DNA of 64,000 nucleotides, taken from Streptomyces mobaraensis (GTDB taxonomy: Bacteria; Actinomycetota; Actinomycetes; Streptomycetales; Streptomycetaceae). Numbering within the stretch: position 1 is the stretch's first letter; each line of letters starts with the position of its first letter. Shown one piece after another: positions 38,112-49,780 of the stretch. The stretch lies in the NCBI RefSeq assembly GCF_020099395.1, contig NZ_CP083590.1:1860001-1924000 (forward strand), given 5' to 3'. The position numbers and the translations under genes are program-made. The notes beneath the pieces were generated by a model. That model saw nothing but the letters and a program-made list of their open reading frames with translations. It did not search any database and was not told the origin of the DNA.

Positions 38112-39017
38112 GTGAGCACGTGCGCCACCGCCTCCCGACTGCTGACCGAGCCCCTGGCCGGTACCGCCGTCACCGCCCCCACCTGGCTGCTGATCGAACA
38201 GCCCGGCCCCTGGGGCGCCAAGGCCCTCACCTCCAGTCGCCTCGACCCCGCCGTCGGCCGGGCCCTGGAAGAGGCGGCCGCTGGTACGGGCGTGCGGGTC
38301 GCCCTGATCCGCCGCCCCGGGCGGCACGCCGACTGCCGCCCGCCGGCCGGCCGCCGGATCTTCGTCGCGCACACGGCCCCCGGCCGCTCCTGGATCCGCA
38401 CCACCGAACTCGACGACCCGGCGCTCCTCCTGGACCTGGACCTCCCCGCCCTCGGCGCCGGGCACCACGACGGACTGTGGGAGCCGTACACCGGCGATCC
38501 GCTCGCCCTGGTGTGCACCAACGGCAAGCGCGACCGCTGCTGCGCCCTGCTGGGCCGCCCGCTGGCGGCGGAACTGACGGCCGCCGGGGGCACCGGGGTC
38601 TGGGAGGTCACCCACATCGGCGGCCACCGCTTCGCGCCGACCCTCTTCGTGCTGCCCTTCGGCTACGCGTACGGCCGGGCCACCGCGCACGGCGTCAAGG
38701 AAGTGCTGGAAGCCGCGCGCGAGGGCCGTGTGGTGACCGCGAACTGCCGCGGCCGGTCCGCCTGGGACCGCCCCGCCCAGGCCGCCGAACTGGCCGTACG
38801 CGCCCTGACCGGCGAGACGGACGCGAAGGCCCTGGACGTGGCCGCCACCACCGGCTCCGCCCCTCGCCACGAGGTGACCGTGGCCCACACCGACGGCCGT
38901 TCCTGGCGGGTCGTCGTCGAACAGGGCGCCGCCGAGCCACCGCGCCCCGAGAGCTGCGGCCGGGCCCTCGGCTCACCGGCCCGCATGGACGTCGTCGCCG
39001 TCGTCCCGCTCGCCTGA
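38112..39017 (+). CDS. Sucrase/ferredoxin-like family protein
   Basis: 301 residues of the Suc_Fer-like family, thioredoxin-fold [2Fe-2S] proteins. Landmarks are WLLIEQPGPWGAKALTSSRLD, the Cys-rich VCTNGKRDRCCALLGRPLA, and VTHIGGHRFAPTLFVLPFGYAYG. Cysteines at CATAS (N-terminus), CR and TANCRG may be further ligands. A redox role is likely but not established. The GTG at 38112 is probably the 5' end of a leaderless mRNA, with an iron box immediately upstream, which would make it an iron-repressed gene. Confidence 0.85.
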   Translation: MSTCATASRLLTEPLAGTAVTAPTWLLIEQPGPWGAKALTSSRLDPAVGRALEEAAAGTGVRVALIRRPGRHADCRPPAGRRIFVAHTAPGRSWIRTTELDDPALLLDLDLPALGAGHHDGLWEPYTGDPLALVCTNGKRDRCCALLGRPLAAELTAAGGTGVWEVTHIGGHRFAPTLFVLPFGYAYGRATAHGVKEVLEAAREGRVVTANCRGRSAWDRPAQAAELAVRALTGETDAKALDVAATTGSAPRHEVTVAHTDGRSWRVVVEQGAAEPPRPESCGRALGSPARMDVVAVVPLA

Positions 39018-39069
39018 GGCGCCTAGGGAGCCGGGCCTGTCGCGCATTGTGCCGCTTGCGCACACGAAC

Positions 39070-39103
39070 CCTGTTCTGCTCGTTCTGCGCACGCTAGAAC
39101 AGG
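39070..39103. promoter_or_regulatory. Inverted repeat upstream of the CitB-family regulator
   Basis: CCTGTTCT (39070-39077) and AGAACAGG (39096-39103) are perfect 8-bp arms separated by 18 bases, with a further GTTCTGC inside. The site lies about 70 bases before the regulator start and could be its own operator. Confidence 0.5.
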
Positions 39104-39174
39104 TGGCGGCACGACGGGGCCGCGAGACGGCGGAGCCGAGGGCCGTCCGGCCACACCGCTCGAAGGGGTGCACC

Positions 39175-39852
39175 ATGTTCGAAGTCCTCGTCGTGGACGA
39201 CGACTTCCGTGTGGCGGAGGTCAACGCGGCGTATGTGGCACGGGTTCCGGGCTTCCGCGTACGGGCCACCGCCCACAACGCGGCCCAGGCCATGGCCGTT
39301 CTGGAACGCGAGCACGTCGACCTGATGCTGCTCGACCACTCCCTGCCGGACGAGACCGGCCTGTCGCTCATGGGCCGCGTCCGGCAGTCGGGGCATCCGA
39401 CGGACGTCATCATGGTGACCGCGGCCCGGGACATCGCCACCGTCCGCACGGCCATCCGCTACGGAGCCCTGCAGTATCTCGTCAAACCGTTCTCCTTCCC
39501 CGGTCTGCGGGCGAAGCTGGAGGCGTACGCCCGGCTGCGCCTGGCCCTCGACGGCACGGAGGAGGCCGAGCAGGAACAGGTGGACCGGATCTTCTCCACC
39601 CTGCGGACGACCGCCGTCTCACCGCCGTTGCCCAAGGGCCACTCCGCCCCGACGGCGGAACTGATCCGCCGGGTGCTCCGCGACGCCGCACATCCCCTGT
39701 CCGCCCACGAGGTCGCGACCCGCGCCGGACTGAGCCGCTCCACCGCCCAGCGCTACCTCAAGCGCCTGGAGACGTCCGGCCGGCTGAGCCTGACCCTGCG
39801 CTACGGCTCCACGGGCCGCCCCGAACACCGCTACACCTGGTCCGGCCGCTGA
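39175..39852 (+). CDS. CitB/DcuR-type response regulator, orphan
   Basis: 225 residues. Receiver domain with Asp8-10 cluster, phospho-acceptor Asp54 (MLLDHSLPD), switch Thr (IMVTAARD) and Lys in LVKPFSF. The C-terminal helix-turn-helix is HPLSAHEVATRAGLSRSTAQRYLKRLETSGRL. The family normally pairs with CitA/DcuS kinases that sense C4-dicarboxylates or citrate, but no such kinase is adjacent. The ATG at 39175 has GAAGGGG before it. The HTH is intact. Confidence 0.9.
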   Translation: MFEVLVVDDDFRVAEVNAAYVARVPGFRVRATAHNAAQAMAVLEREHVDLMLLDHSLPDETGLSLMGRVRQSGHPTDVIMVTAARDIATVRTAIRYGALQYLVKPFSFPGLRAKLEAYARLRLALDGTEEAEQEQVDRIFSTLRTTAVSPPLPKGHSAPTAELIRRVLRDAAHPLSAHEVATRAGLSRSTAQRYLKRLETSGRLSLTLRYGSTGRPEHRYTWSGR

Positions 39853-39882
39853 CGGACGACGAGCATTTGGCAGGCCCGCTGT

Positions 39883-40653
39883 TCAGCCCCGGAGACCCGG
39901 CCCCGAAGCCCCCGCGATGCCATGGTGGAACGCGTACCGGACGGCCTGCGCCCGATCCCGTACTCCGGTCTTGGCGAAGAGGTTGTTGATGTGCGTCTTC
40001 ACCGTGGCCGTGCTGACGTGCAGCCGCCGGGCGATCTCCGTGTTCGACAGCCCCTCGGCGACCAGCGCCAGGACCTCCGCCTCCCGTGCGGTCAGCCCGT
40101 CGGGCAGCGCCTCCGGCCCTCCCCCGGAACCCGCCGCCCGGCGATCGGCGGACGGACCGGACGACGCCAACGCGCCGTACGGCCTGGGCGCCTGCACGGG
40201 CGCCGCCGTCGCCAGCCGCTCCAGCAGCCTCCGCTGCACCTGCGGGGAGAGCCCCGCCTCCCCCGACCTCACGTCCTCGATCGCCCGGAGGATCTCCTTC
40301 CCTCCGGCGTCCTTGGTGAGATACCCCCGCGCCCCGGCCTGGAGCGCGGGGAAGAGCGAGTCGTCGTCACCGAAGGTGGTGAGCACCACGACCTGGGTGT
40401 CCGGATGGTTCTCGCGGATACGCCGGGTGGCCTCGACGCCGTCGCAGCGCGGCATGCGCAGATCCATCAGCACCACGTCCGGGGCGTGCTCGGCGACGAG
40501 CCGCACGGCCTCCAGCCCGTCGCCCGCCGATCCGATGACCTCGATGCCGGGCAACAGCCCCAACAGCATCACGATCCCCTCACGGACCACGGTCTGGTCG
40601 TCCACCACCAGGACCCGCGCCGGCGACCGTTCCGCCTCACCTGCTCCGCTCAC
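39883..40653 (-). CDS. NarL/LuxR family response regulator
   Basis: 256 residues. Receiver with phospho-acceptor Asp64 (VVLMDLRMP), Thr and Lys of the switch (VVLTTFGDDD, YLTKDAGG), a linker of low complexity, and the LuxR helix-turn-helix LTAREAEVLALVAEGLSNTEIARRLHVSTATVKTHINNLFAKTGVRDR. The GTG at 40653 is preferred; longer in-frame starts are Gly-rich and unconserved. It lies 61 bases downstream of the sensor kinase gene, its evident partner. Confidence 0.92.
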   Translation of the reverse strand: MSGAGEAERSPARVLVVDDQTVVREGIVMLLGLLPGIEVIGSAGDGLEAVRLVAEHAPDVVLMDLRMPRCDGVEATRRIRENHPDTQVVVLTTFGDDDSLFPALQAGARGYLTKDAGGKEILRAIEDVRSGEAGLSPQVQRRLLERLATAAPVQAPRPYGALASSGPSADRRAAGSGGGPEALPDGLTAREAEVLALVAEGLSNTEIARRLHVSTATVKTHINNLFAKTGVRDRAQAVRYAFHHGIAGASGPGLRG

Positions 40654-40714
40654 ACCACTCCCGCCTCCCGGAACCACTCCCGCTCCCCCCACCTGACATT
40701 CCCCACGTTTCTCA

Positions 40715-41971
40715 TCACGCCGGCACTCTCAGGCGCACCATGAAGCCCTCGCGCCCCTCAGCCACCGGACCGGCCTCCAGACTGCCCCCCAGCAGCTCGG
40801 CCCGCTCCCGCATGCCGAGCAGTCCGTACCCGGCGCCGGAGCCGGCCAGCTCGGTGTTCTTCCCCCGCGCCCCACCGTCATGAACCGCCAGCTCCACTTC
40901 TCCCTCCAAATAGGAGAACTCCATGTCCACCCGCGCCCCCGGAGCATGCTTGCGCACATTGGTAAGCGCCTCCTGCGCGACCCGGCGCACCGCCAGCCCG
41001 GCCTCCGCCGGGAGCCGGCGCGGCTCACCGGTCACCCGCAGACCGGCCCCCTGCGCGGCCGCGAGGTCCCGCAGGAACTCCTCCGGACGTGTCATCTCCC
41101 CCCGCAGCGCGGACAGCGCTTGCCGGGTCTCGGCCAGCCCCTCCCGGGCCATCCCCCGCGCGGACACGATCCGTTCGAGGACCCGGTCCTGTTCCGCGCC
41201 GCTCTCGACCAGCAGCCGCGCGGCCTCCAGGTGCACCAGCTGGGCCGACAGGCTGTGCGCGAGGACGTCATGGATCTCGCGTGCGATCCGCGCCCGCTCG
41301 TTCAGGGCCGCCGTCTCCGCCTCCGCCCGGCGCGCGGCCCGCTCCTGGGCCAGCATCCGGAACCCGGCCCCCCGCGCCTCCTCGTCCAGCCGCAGCGAGT
41401 ACCCGATGAGCAGCACCATGGCCACCGTCCCGGCCGTTCCCGCCCATGAGCCCCGCGTCGTCAGCACGTAGGCCGCGAGAGGGACCGCCGCCAGCCCCAG
41501 ACCGGGCCCGAGCGGCAGCCGCTCCACCGCGACGACCGCGGCGATGCACCACAGCCCGGCGGCGGCGACGTGCGCTCCCGCCCCCTCGGCGAGGGCTCCC
41601 ACCGCGACCGGAACCGCCAGCAGTCCGACCGAGGCCCACAGCCGCCGGTCGAGCGTCGTGGTGTAGCACCGCCAGATCGCGGCGCCGCACACCACGAACC
41701 CCGCGGCCACCACCGCGTACTCCCACCCGCGGAGCACGTCCTCCCGCACCACGCCGGCGAAGAACACCCCGACCAGCACGGCGCGCACGATCCACGTCAG
41801 CACCTGGCGACGGCGCGGTACCCCGGCCTGGGAGAGCGCCTCCCGGGCGGGCCACGCGGTCCAGCTCTCCCTGGGCACGTCCGGCTCCTCCACCCGTGCT
41901 CCGGTCTCACGCACGGCGGTCTCACGCGCTGCGGTCTCGGCCACCGCGGTCTCAGCCACCGGCAACGACAC
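40715..41971 (-). CDS. NarL-type sensor histidine kinase (HisKA_3)
   Basis: About 418 residues. Five to six membrane helices (about residues 60-215) sense an unknown signal. The dimerisation box LNERARIAREIHDVLAHSLSAQLVHLEAAR carries the phospho-His. The ATPase domain has QEALTNVRKHAPGARV and YGLLGMRERAELLGG. The start is uncertain: GTG at 41971 or 41959 both overlap the end of the upstream membrane gene, and the region encodes imperfect repeats (VAETAVAETAARETAVRET). Partner of the NarL regulator downstream. Confidence 0.88.
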   Translation of the reverse strand: MSLPVAETAVAETAARETAVRETGARVEEPDVPRESWTAWPAREALSQAGVPRRRQVLTWIVRAVLVGVFFAGVVREDVLRGWEYAVVAAGFVVCGAAIWRCYTTTLDRRLWASVGLLAVPVAVGALAEGAGAHVAAAGLWCIAAVVAVERLPLGPGLGLAAVPLAAYVLTTRGSWAGTAGTVAMVLLIGYSLRLDEEARGAGFRMLAQERAARRAEAETAALNERARIAREIHDVLAHSLSAQLVHLEAARLLVESGAEQDRVLERIVSARGMAREGLAETRQALSALRGEMTRPEEFLRDLAAAQGAGLRVTGEPRRLPAEAGLAVRRVAQEALTNVRKHAPGARVDMEFSYLEGEVELAVHDGGARGKNTELAGSGAGYGLLGMRERAELLGGSLEAGPVAEGREGFMVRLRVPA

Positions 41972-42440
41972 CGTACGCCGGAAGCGACCGCTGGGCCCGC
42001 AGCACCACAATCCCGGTCCTGGCCAGCAGCATCGCCGCGAGCGTGACCAGAGTGGCCGCCGCCCCCTGGTGGACGCCGATCAGCGCCCCGATCCCGGACA
42101 GCCCCAGCCGCAGCACCAGCCCGCCGGCCCAGATCGCCACCGCGGCTCTCGTGCCCCGCGCCCAGACCGCTCCCGACTCGTCGGTCCATATTCGTGTGGT
42201 CCAGGCCCAGGCCGCACCGGTGGCGAGCCCGACCGCCACCCCCGCCACCAGCAGCCCCACGGACGCCACCCGATGGCCGGCGTCCACCATCCCCGGCTCC
42301 CTGGCCGCGACGACGACCAGCACCGCGGGCACGATCCACCACCGCCGCTCGCCCGAGACCACCTTCTGCGGCTTGAACTGCCGGACGACGACGAGCGCGA
42401 CGACGGCGACGATCACCCCTACGTCGATCACAGCGGACAT
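41952..42440 (-). CDS. Small membrane protein upstream of the NarL-type kinase
   Basis: 162 residues with about four or five hydrophobic helices: MSAVIDVGVIVAVVALVVVR, then the short basic QFKPQKVVSGERRW, WIVPAVLVVVAA, and others. The shape recalls CcdC/DUF1453-like membrane proteins, but I am not certain. The ATG at 42440 follows GGAGGGG. Its 3' end overlaps the kinase gene start, so it is probably the first cistron of a three-gene signalling operon and may help sense the signal. Confidence 0.75.
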   Translation of the reverse strand: MSAVIDVGVIVAVVALVVVRQFKPQKVVSGERRWWIVPAVLVVVAAREPGMVDAGHRVASVGLLVAGVAVGLATGAAWAWTTRIWTDESGAVWARGTRAAVAIWAGGLVLRLGLSGIGALIGVHQGAAATLVTLAAMLLARTGIVVLRAQRSLPAYGVVAGG

Positions 42441-42567
42441 GGAAGGCCCCTCCGTTGAGCGTGGACACGGCGGCCGACCGCGGGTGAACACGCTGCCGGC
42501 CGGCACATCCGACGCTACGGAGCCGCCGCCCGGCACGGATCGGAGCAGGGGTGGATCACGGGTGGAG

Positions 42568-42594
42568 TCCGGGTGGAGATCCTCTCTCCACCCG
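42568..42594 (-). terminator. Terminator after parE
   Basis: CCGGGTGGAGA (42568-42578) and TCTCCACCCGG (42584-42594) form an 11-bp stem with a 5-base loop, 12 bases past the parE stop. Confidence 0.8.
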
Positions 42595-42605
42595 GGGGTG
42601 GAGAC

Positions 42606-44726
<2,121 letters not shown>

Positions 44727-45172
44727 GCGGTTCGCTCCTCGCTGAATTTCTCTGTCACCCGTCTGCGGGCGCATGGCTGGCTCGTTCGCCGTTCAGAGGG
44801 TACCGAGGCCCGGTAGAGCCTTTGTGCCGCCACCCGCGGCGCCGACCATGCTAGTCGAATTTCGAATGCCTGTTCGATGACTCGATGGGGTGACGTGCAC
44901 ATCACGTTCCCTTGGAGGCATGAACCATTTAGGCTCCGGGCACGTCCTCAAGAACAACCCGGCAAGCCGGCCGGGTGGACGGACCCCCCGATGATGTGAA
45001 CCTCAGCGATGTGAAACCGTAGACCCACGCAATACGGCTCATTCGCCGCCAAACGTCAAGATCCGGCTCACTCGGAAGGAAGTTTCGAGGAAAAGCCACG
45101 AGCGGGAACGTTTTCGGCCTGGTTGGATGTTGACCCTGGTACGACAGCTCGTCGAGCTAGAGAAGAGGCGAC
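44727..45172. other. 446-base divergent region between parE and the zinc-ribbon gene
   Basis: Promoters for both genes lie here. On the plus strand a TTGACC hexamer at 45130-45135 could be a -35 element. A perfect 13-bp palindrome AGCTCGTCGAGCT at 45146-45158 sits right before the ribosome site of the downstream gene. I see no additional gene. Confidence 0.5.
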
Positions 45173-45403
45173 GTGACTACTGTTCTGACCCCCGCGAGCC
45201 CGCTGACGGCCGCTGACCGCTGCGACCGGTGCGGCGCTCAGGCATACCTGCGCGTCGTTCTCCTGAGCGGCGGTGAGCTGCTGTTCTGCGCCCACCACGG
45301 GCGCAAGTTCGAGCCGGAGCTCAAGAAGATCGCCGCGGAGATACAGGACGAGACCGAGCGACTGACGGCCGTCCCGGCCTCCGCGTCCGACGAGGACCGC
45401 TGA
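45173..45403 (+). CDS. DUF7455-type small zinc-ribbon protein
   Basis: 76 residues starting at GTG 45173 with AAGAGGCGAC before it. Cys17-x-x-Cys20 and Cys39 with His41/His42 form a likely zinc site (DRCDRCGAQAYLRV...LLFCAHHGRKF), followed by an amphipathic helix (EPELKKIAAEIQDETERL). It is conserved near hrdB/parE in Streptomyces. Function unknown; the size and zinc site would suit an RNA polymerase or ribosome accessory. Confidence 0.88.
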   Translation: MTTVLTPASPLTAADRCDRCGAQAYLRVVLLSGGELLFCAHHGRKFEPELKKIAAEIQDETERLTAVPASASDEDR

Positions 45404-45493
45404 GGTCCTCCCGAGGACCGCTGAGTCCACCGCTGGAACGCTGGCACATCGCATCCACGACGAGCGAGGTCCGACCCCTGTGGGCTGGGCAGC

Positions 45494-45529
45494 GACGGGC
45501 GGCGCCCCCACCGGGGGCGGCCGCCCGTC
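45494..45529. terminator. Terminator between the zinc-ribbon gene and the serine protease gene
   Basis: A stem of GACGGGCGGC (45494-45503) with GCCGCCCGTC (45520-45529), continuing inwards through GCCCCC/GGGGGC, in the gap between the two convergent genes. Confidence 0.8.
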
Positions 45530-45551
45530 CTCGTCGGGCCCGGGCCCGCTC

Positions 45552-46424
45552 TCACGAGGGGACCGCCGGGCGCGCGAGCTGTGCGGGCCCCTGAGGGCTG
45601 TGCGGCCTCGCGTCGACACTGTGTGCCGTGACCATCGCGGAAACGGCGGAGATGCGCGTATAGACCCCCGGACGGCCGGGCTGGGCGCATCCGCTTCCCC
45701 ATGACACCAGCCCCACCAGCCGCCCGTCCGCCACCAGCGGCCCTCCGCTGTCGCCCTGGCAGGCGTCCTTCCCGCCCTCCGGCCAGCCGGCGCAGAGCAT
45801 GGTCTTCCGGTCGTAGGCCCCCTCCAGCCCGCCCGGATACGCCTTCTCGCAGAGCTCGTCGGCGAGCACCAGCACCGAGGCGGCACGCAGCGTGTCCGAG
45901 TACGACCCGTTGCCCAGGGTGTCGCCCCAGCCGTACACCATGGCCGGCGTATTCGCCGCGTAGACCGCCTCGCCCTGCTGCGCCATCGCGATCGCACGGC
46001 CGTCGGGAAGCGGCTCCGCCAACGTGATGACCCCGACGTCCCCGGCGTTGGTCTCCGCGTTGAAGGCCGGGTTGACCCACGTCTCCTTCACGGCCAGCTC
46101 GGATCCGGCCTTCCCCTTCAGATCGTCGCGGCCGACGATGACCCGCAGGTCGGACGCCGCGCTCGGTTCCGTACCGAGCACCTCGCGGGTGAGGCAGTGG
46201 GCGGCGGTCACCACGGTGCTGCGCCCCACGACGACGCCGCCGCAGAACTGCCCTGAGCGCGTCGCGCCGAAGCGTTCGCGGCTCGCCAGGGCCACCACCC
46301 ACGGCGCGTCCGCGGTCTTCACCTCCTGCCCGCCCACGACCAGCCGCTCATCGGCCGCCACCGGGTTCGGCGCCGCGAGCAGCAGCGCGAAGGCGGCGGT
46401 CAGCGAACAGCCGAGGGCACGCAT
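45552..46424 (-). CDS. Secreted trypsin-like serine protease (S1 family)
   Basis: 290 residues. Signal peptide in the first ~24 ([21 protein letters not shown]), then a very short propeptide and the mature N-terminus LVVGGQE in place of IVGG. Catalytic His in VTAAHCL, Asp in [10 protein letters not shown] and Ser in [10 protein letters not shown]; the Asp six residues before the Ser region ([10 protein letters not shown]) predicts trypsin-like cleavage after Arg/Lys. Six cysteines allow three disulfides. The C-terminus runs about 25 residues past the usual end. Confidence 0.92.
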   Translation of the reverse strand: MRALGCSLTAAFALLLAAPNPVAADERLVVGGQEVKTADAPWVVALASRERFGATRSGQFCGGVVVGRSTVVTAAHCLTREVLGTEPSAASDLRVIVGRDDLKGKAGSELAVKETWVNPAFNAETNAGDVGVITLAEPLPDGRAIAMAQQGEAVYAANTPAMVYGWGDTLGNGSYSDTLRAASVLVLADELCEKAYPGGLEGAYDRKTMLCAGWPEGGKDACQGDSGGPLVADGRLVGLVSWGSGCAQPGRPGVYTRISAVSAMVTAHSVDARPHSPQGPAQLARPAVPS

Positions 46425-46551
46425 ACGGTCTCCTGACGCAGCGGATGCACTTGCCTTCCCAGAGTCAACCCCGGCACCGTCCGCCGCATCCGGAGTCCGC
46501 CGTCCGCCTCGTTCCGCCGGGCGACCGTCCGCCGCACCGGCCGAACGACGA

Positions 46552-46583
46552 GGGCCCGGCCCCTCCGAAGAGGAACCGGGCCC
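46552..46583 (-). terminator. Terminator after hrdB
   Basis: GGGCCCGG (46552-46559) pairs with CCGGGCCC (46576-46583), with CCTC/GAGG pairs inside, 20 bases past the hrdB stop. Confidence 0.75.
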
Positions 46584-46603
46584 TGTGATCGGGAACCCGA
46601 GGA

Positions 46604-48154
<1,551 letters not shown>

Positions 48155-48317
48155 GAACAACCTCTCGGAACGATGGAAACGGCTTCCGGCTCCATCCGCT
48201 GGGGATCGGAGCCGACGACCGTCGGCAAGGATGAACCGACGGCGCGGGCGATAGTGCGGTAGCAACACAGCGCCTCGTTCGAGGCCTGTATTCCCTCCAC
48301 GGCCACCACCTCTTAAG

Positions 48318-48344
48318 TCATCGCGCTGCCTCAGGGAGCGTTAC
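48318..48344 (-). promoter_or_regulatory. hrdB promoter of ECF (ShbA) type
   Basis: On the minus strand GTAACGC (48338-48344), 14 bases, then CGATGA (48318-48323). This pair fits the -35/-10 arrangement reported for the ECF sigma factor ShbA, which drives hrdB in S. griseus. It places the transcription start about 155 bases upstream of the GTG. Confidence 0.75.
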
Positions 48345-48498
48345 GCCCAATCCCCGTGGCCCGAGTCACACCTCATAAGGGTGTGAGATACCACTGAACG
48401 GGACAGAACGATGCGCTCCTCCGCAGCTCGACCCAAGACCGGCGGCGCGTTTCCTCTCGCACGCGCCTGTACGGATCGCCCCGCGCGGTTCCGCGACT

Positions 48499-48522
48499 CC
48501 CCGCGCGGCCGTACGCGCGGGG
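48499..48522 (-). terminator. Probable terminator after the FadR-type regulator
   Basis: CCCCGCGCG (48499-48507) and CGCGCGGGG (48514-48522) with a 6-base loop, 55 bases past the stop codon. Confidence 0.6.
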
Positions 48523-48577
48523 CGGACGAACAGTCCCGCGCGCACCTTTCCTTGTCCGTACGGCCCGTTCCCGCGGA

Positions 48578-49462
48578 TCAGTGCTCGCGCGGCGCGGGCA
48601 CGGCCCGCTCGACCTCGGGGTGCGAGACGAGCAGCTGACGCATGGCGGATTCCGCGGCGGCCGCGTCACCCGCCCCGACGGCGTCGACGATCCGGAGGTG
48701 GTGGCCGACGCCCGCGTCGGTGGGGCGGTCGCACCCGCCGACCGAGGCGCCGGAGACGTGCAGGGCCGCCGAGACGATGCCCGACAGGTGCTCCAGCATG
48801 CGGTTGCCCGCGACCTGGAGCAGCAGGGTGTGGAACTCGGCGTCGGCCCGGGAGAAGGTGAGCGAGTCACCCTGGGCCAGGGCGTGCCCCATGATCTCCG
48901 CCATGTCGGCGAGGCGCTGCTGGACGTCTTCGCGGCCGTGCCCGGCGGCGAGCCGTGCGGCCAGCGGCTCGATGATCCAGCGGAGCTCGCAGAGCTCCCG
49001 GCGCTGGTCGTCGCGCTGGGGCCCGAAGGCCCGCCACTCGATGATGTCCGGGTCGAGCAGGTTCCAGTCGCTGACCGGACGGACCCTGGTGCCGACGTTG
49101 GGGCGGGCGCTGACCAGACCTTTGGCCTCGAGAACGCGCAGCGACTCCCGGACGACGGTGCGGGAGACTTCGAAGCGCTGGCCGATCTCCTCGGGGACGA
49201 GCGGCCGGTCGGCACCGAGATCGCCGGAGACGATCATCTGCCCCAGCTGCTGGACGAGCTGTCCATGCAGCCCCCGGCCGCGGCTGCCGGCCGCCCGGCG
49301 GCCGGCGCGGCCCAGCTCCGCGTCACCGTCCCAGGCGTGCGCGGAGCCGCGGTCGGCCCCGGGGGCCTCCGCGTAGGAGTAGCGGTCGAGCTCGCCCGGG
49401 CCCGTCAGGCCGGAGTCGGCGGGGCGAGCCGCGGTCATCATGGTGTGCGCAAGGGTACTCAC
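48578..49462 (-). CDS. FadR-subfamily GntR transcriptional regulator
   Basis: 294 residues. After a ~60-residue non-conserved N-terminus, the winged helix reads GRGLHGQLVQQLGQMIVSGDLG...VPEEIGQRFEVSRTVVRESLRVLEAKGLV. The FCD effector domain contains metal-site histidines/acid residues (DAEFHTLLLQVAGN, VGHHLRIVDAV). FCD regulators usually respond to small carboxylic or sugar acids; the target is unknown. The GTG at 49462 has AAAGGAAGC ahead of it; MMTAARPADS eight codons on is an alternative. Confidence 0.88.
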   Translation of the reverse strand: MSTLAHTMMTAARPADSGLTGPGELDRYSYAEAPGADRGSAHAWDGDAELGRAGRRAAGSRGRGLHGQLVQQLGQMIVSGDLGADRPLVPEEIGQRFEVSRTVVRESLRVLEAKGLVSARPNVGTRVRPVSDWNLLDPDIIEWRAFGPQRDDQRRELCELRWIIEPLAARLAAGHGREDVQQRLADMAEIMGHALAQGDSLTFSRADAEFHTLLLQVAGNRMLEHLSGIVSAALHVSGASVGGCDRPTDAGVGHHLRIVDAVGAGDAAAAESAMRQLLVSHPEVERAVPAPREH

Positions 49463-49780
49463 GCTTCCTTTGTCGGCGACGGGCCGACAGGCCTTGAGGT
49501 CTTTGGTGAAAAGCACACGAAAGGGTGATCGCCCATTACCTCACAATTGACGTCCAAACGGACAGATTTGGGCACTCTTCGAGGTCGAGCGCGTACGGAC
49601 AGCTATAGAGGGCCGGTTCCGGAGCGTGGCGTAGGACGTCTACCCACGGGTACCGGCGGACGCGGGGCCCTCCGATGACGTCCGCGTTCTCCGCGACCCC
49701 GGTCGGCCGCCCGCTACGCTCCGTGTCCGCCGCGACCGGCGGCCGACGAGCGCCGGGCCGGCGACGCCCTAGCACAGACC
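49463..49780. other. 318-base region between the FadR-type gene and the ABC gene
   Basis: Should contain the regulator's promoter; ATTACCTCACAATTG near 49537-49551 is an AT-rich spot in otherwise very GC-rich sequence and a reasonable place for promoter or operator. No terminator or gene could be assigned with confidence. Confidence 0.45.

Noticed and set aside
45104..45140. SigR-like GGAAC...GTT promoter before the DUF7455 gene
   Set aside because: The spacing is 19 rather than 18 bases and the -35 reads GGAAC, so the match is too weak.
48272..48297. GGGAAT on the minus strand upstream of hrdB as a SigR -35 element
   Set aside because: The expected GTT is not at the right distance (GCT is found instead), so a SigR promoter could not be supported by eye.
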